Source: an uncultured Altererythrobacter sp. (lineage in GTDB: Bacteria > Pseudomonadota > Alphaproteobacteria > Sphingomonadales > Sphingomonadaceae). Taken from it: 8,275 nucleotides of DNA. Shown here piece by piece: positions 6,192 to 8,275 of the stretch (within the stretch, counting starts at the first letter, position 1; every line of letters starts with the position of its first letter). Under the pieces are notes generated by a model. It was not told where the DNA came from, made no database searches, and worked only from the letters and a program-made list of their open reading frames with translations. Location: the NCBI GenBank assembly GCA_938009055.1, contig CALLIO010000042.1, positions 1-8,275 on the forward strand, written 5' to 3'. Both the position numbers and the translations under genes were made by a program.

Positions 6192-6231
6192 AAACCCGGC
6201 GACCCATTCGACCGACAGGAGTATCCATTCG

Positions 6232-7761
6232 ATGAGTGACATGATTTCAATCCGCGAGGATGATCTGATCGAGACTGTGGCCGATGCGCTGCAATATATC
6301 TCTTACTATCATCCAATGGATTACATCGAAGCATTGGGCGAAGCGTATAAGGCTGAACAAGGCCCAGCTGCCAAGGATGCGATTGCGCAAATCCTCACCA
6401 ATTCGAAAATGTGCGCAGAAGGGCACAGGCCGATCTGCCAGGATACGGGCATCGTCAATGTGTTTGTGAAATGGGGGCAGGATTGCCGGCTGGATAGCAA
6501 GCGTTCGCTGCAAGATGTTGTCGATGAAGGTGTGCGCCGCGCTTACAATAATACAGAGAACAAATTGCGCGCTTCGATCCTTGCAGACCCAGCTTTCACG
6601 CGCCGCAATACGAAGGACAATACGCCATGCGTGCTGTCGGTTGAAATGGTGCCGGGCAAAACAGTCTCGATTGATGTCGCTGCCAAGGGCGGGGGAAGCG
6701 AGAACAAATCCAAATTTAAGATGATGAACCCATCGGATAATATCATTGATTGGGTGCTCGAACAGATTCCGTCGATGGGCGCTGGCTGGTGCCCACCTGG
6801 AATGCTGGGCATTGGTATTGGCGGCACTGCAGAGCATTGCGTCAAGCTGGCCAAACAAAGTTTGATGGACCCAATTGATATGGGTCAGCTCAAAGCGCGC
6901 GGTGCTCAAAATGATATTGAGCAGCTTAGAATCGATATTTTTGACGCAGTGAATGCCACTGGCGTTGGTGCTCAGGGGTTGGGCGGGCTTTCCACCATTC
7001 TCGATGTGAAAATCAATGATTGGCCATGTCATGCCGCCGGCAAGCCCGTGGCGATGATCCCCAATTGCGCAGCTACGCGCCATGCGCATGTAACAATGGA
7101 TGGCTCAGGCCCTGCTTATTTGCCGCAGCCTGATCTGGATGCATGGCCTGATGTGCATTGGAAGCCTGATGCGAGCGCTAAGCGTGTTGAGCTCGACAAG
7201 CTGACGCCTGAAGATGTGAAAGGCTGGAAGCAAGGCGACCGGCTGCTTCTTAGTGGCAAAATGCTGACTGGCCGCGATGCCGCGCATAAGCGGATCAAGG
7301 ATATGCTGGACAAAGGCGAAGAGCTTCCCGTCGAATTCAAAGGCCGCGTGATCTATTATGTTGGCCCAGTTGATCCCGTGGGCGAGGAAGTGGTTGGCCC
7401 AGCTGGCCCCACCACGGCCACGCGCATGGACAAATTCACTCGCATGATGCTCGATCAAGGCTTGCTTGCAATGGTTGGCAAGGCAGAGCGCGGTGCAGAC
7501 ACTACCGATGCGATCCGCGAAGCTCAAAGTGCGTATCTGATGGCTGTGGGCGGAGCTGCGTATCTCGTCAGCCGCGCCATTAAGGGAAGCAAAGTGGTTG
7601 GCTTTGAAGATCTGGGTATGGAAGCCATTTACGAGTTTGAAGTAGAAGACATGCCGGTGACGGTAGCGGTAGACAGCACGGGCGCGAATGCGCATGAAAC
7701 TGGCCCTGCTATTTGGAAAGCTAATATTGCGGAGCTGGATGCTGCGCTGTCGCGGAGTTAA
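6232..7761 (+). CDS. fumA: Class I (iron-sulfur) fumarate hydratase
   Basis: A 509-residue single-chain fumarase that interconverts fumarate and malate in the TCA cycle, in the cytosol, using an oxygen-sensitive [4Fe-4S] cluster. The likely cluster ligands are C69 (RPICQDTG), C187 (GWCPPGMLGIGIGGT) and C279 (IPNCAATRHAHV), matching the three cysteines of E. coli FumA and Leishmania fumarase. The N-terminal alpha domain covers about 10-290. The C-terminal beta domain has SGKMLTGRDAAHKR (341-354) with its Thr, Arg, Asp, His and Lys active-site residues, GPAGPTTATRMD (389-400) and DSTG near 481. All hallmark residues are present and length is normal. AGGAG ten bases before ATG 6232 supports the start. 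It is divergent from the tolC operon and three bases ahead of rmuC, so it may be co-transcribed with the latter. Codon use matches the genes to its left. Confidence 0.97.
   Translation: MSDMISIREDDLIETVADALQYISYYHPMDYIEALGEAYKAEQGPAAKDAIAQILTNSKMCAEGHRPICQDTGIVNVFVKWGQDCRLDSKRSLQDVVDEGVRRAYNNTENKLRASILADPAFTRRNTKDNTPCVLSVEMVPGKTVSIDVAAKGGGSENKSKFKMMNPSDNIIDWVLEQIPSMGAGWCPPGMLGIGIGGTAEHCVKLAKQSLMDPIDMGQLKARGAQNDIEQLRIDIFDAVNATGVGAQGLGGLSTILDVKINDWPCHAAGKPVAMIPNCAATRHAHVTMDGSGPAYLPQPDLDAWPDVHWKPDASAKRVELDKLTPEDVKGWKQGDRLLLSGKMLTGRDAAHKRIKDMLDKGEELPVEFKGRVIYYVGPVDPVGEEVVGPAGPTTATRMDKFTRMMLDQGLLAMVGKAERGADTTDAIREAQSAYLMAVGGAAYLVSRAIKGSKVVGFEDLGMEAIYEFEVEDMPVTVAVDSTGANAHETGPAIWKANIAELDAALSRS
7754..7757 (+). 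promoter_or_regulatory. Ribosome-binding site of the rmuC-like gene
   Basis: GGAG lies in the last codons of fumarase, seven bases before the ATG at 7765. It supports that start and suggests translation following on from fumarase. The motif is formed by fumarase codons, which argues weakly against an artificial junction exactly at the stop. Confidence 0.5.
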
Positions 7762-7764
7762 AGC

Positions 7765-8275
7765 ATGCCACTATGGAACATGCTGGTGTCGAACCCGCTG
7801 TATTTGATATCAGCCACAGTAATTGCGTGTTTGTTTGTGTTTTTGATTGTATGGATGGTGCTTAACAAACGCCATCAGCGTGATGAGTTTATGAGGCAAA
7901 CGGAGCATGCGAAAACCCTTCAGGATTTGCAGTACAAGAATGAGTTGCAGGAGCAAAAACTTAGCTACTTTAAAGAATCGCTGGCACAGCAAGGCACTGA
8001 AGCACGCGCCCATCACGAAAAATACCAAGAGCAATTGAGTGTATATCAAAACAAGCTCTACGAAACTGAGCGAAAGCTTGGTGAATATCAGCAGCAAAGC
8101 ATTCAGCTTGATGAGGCCAAGCAGCAGCACGTTGAGCTAAAACAACAGCTGCAAACACTACAGAGCGAGCATTCGGCCTTGCAAGCGCAACATGAAGCCA
8201 TGCAGGCCAGCGTTGCGCAAGAGCGTAAAAGCTTTGATGAAAAGTTTGCCCTGCTTGAAAATGCAGAAGTAAAAC
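7765..8275 (+). CDS. rmuC: RmuC-like DNA recombination protein (N-terminal 170 residues; 3' end outside window)
   Basis: The visible part is an N-terminal membrane anchor (PLYLISATVIACLFVFLIVWMVL, about residues 11-33) followed by a long Gln/Glu/Lys-rich coiled coil to the edge. The last segment, QERKSFDEKFALLENAEVK, resembles the EEKLALLExAxxxL stretch that precedes the nuclease-like core of RmuC. RmuC is an inner-membrane-anchored protein that limits recombination at inverted repeats; its core domain is not in the window, so another coiled-coil membrane protein remains possible. The gene starts three bases after fumarase with a usable GGAG. By hand count it is about 46% GC and 25 of 170 residues are Gln, with frequent TTG/CTT Leu, AAA and CAA codons. 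This differs from every other gene here and looks more gammaproteobacterial than sphingomonad, which suggests transfer or an assembly join. Confidence 0.72.
   Translation, partial: MPLWNMLVSNPLYLISATVIACLFVFLIVWMVLNKRHQRDEFMRQTEHAKTLQDLQYKNELQEQKLSYFKESLAQQGTEARAHHEKYQEQLSVYQNKLYETERKLGEYQQQSIQLDEAKQQHVELKQQLQTLQSEHSALQAQHEAMQASVAQERKSFDEKFALLENAEVK

Noticed and set aside
6247..7089. A long minus-strand open frame (280 codons) antisense to fumarase
   Set aside because: It lies wholly opposite a strongly conserved enzyme gene, its protein has no family features, and such shadow frames are common in this composition. The same applies to the minus-strand frame at 7105-7695.
7810..8130. Minus-strand Leu-rich open frame opposite the rmuC-like gene
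   Set aside because: Its hydrophobic translation is the expected reverse complement of Gln/Lys/Glu codons on the plus strand; no ribosome site or family match.
1..8275. CRISPR array, tRNA/rRNA, transposase or defence-system genes
   Set aside because: No regularly spaced repeats, tRNA-like cloverleafs, transposase motifs or known defence domains were seen; nearly all of the window is accounted for by ordinary metabolic and envelope genes.

Overview
The window looks like chromosomal DNA from an alphaproteobacterium, most probably Sphingomonadales (Erythrobacteraceae or a relative). The evidence is a PopZ-family (DUF2497) polar protein, a TolC/degenerate-PIMT gene pair and single-chain class I fumarase of the kind I associate with sphingomonads, and a moderate GC content (two hand-counted 60-base samples of the fumarase gene are 57-58%). 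I had no database search, so the taxonomic call is an inference from protein families and style.

Layout. At the left edge a CBS-domain-pair protein runs off the window on the minus strand (1-327). Divergent from it is a small two-helix membrane protein on the plus strand (about 444-773). Then comes a tightly packed minus-strand block, 780-6041, read right to left: a degenerate protein-L-isoaspartate methyltransferase-like protein (PIMT-like), a TolC-family outer-membrane channel, a PopZ-family scaffold protein, an exported S9 prolyl-oligopeptidase-type peptidase, and a thioredoxin-like [2Fe-2S] ferredoxin. Gaps are 4, 39 and 51 nt and a one-base stop/start overlap, so a single operon is plausible. 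The 190-nt gap at 6042-6231 separates this block from a divergent plus-strand class I fumarase (6232-7761). The gap holds a candidate promoter and three short inverted repeats. Three bases after the fumarase, a plus-strand gene for an RmuC-like protein begins and runs off the right edge.

How the genes relate. The left and middle genes are mostly cell-envelope and housekeeping functions: export channel, pole organisation, periplasmic peptidase. The ferredoxin is coupled to the peptidase gene by the overlap but has no obvious shared pathway. Fumarase is a TCA-cycle enzyme.

There is no CRISPR array, transposon, tRNA, rRNA or phage gene that I can see. Nothing here is convincingly a new system. 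The items most worth a second look are the sharp change in composition and codon use at the rmuC gene (about 46% GC by hand count, very Gln-rich), the PIMT-like protein that has lost its glycine-rich SAM motif yet stays coupled to tolC, the likely TTG start of tolC, and the palindrome lying on the candidate operon promoter.
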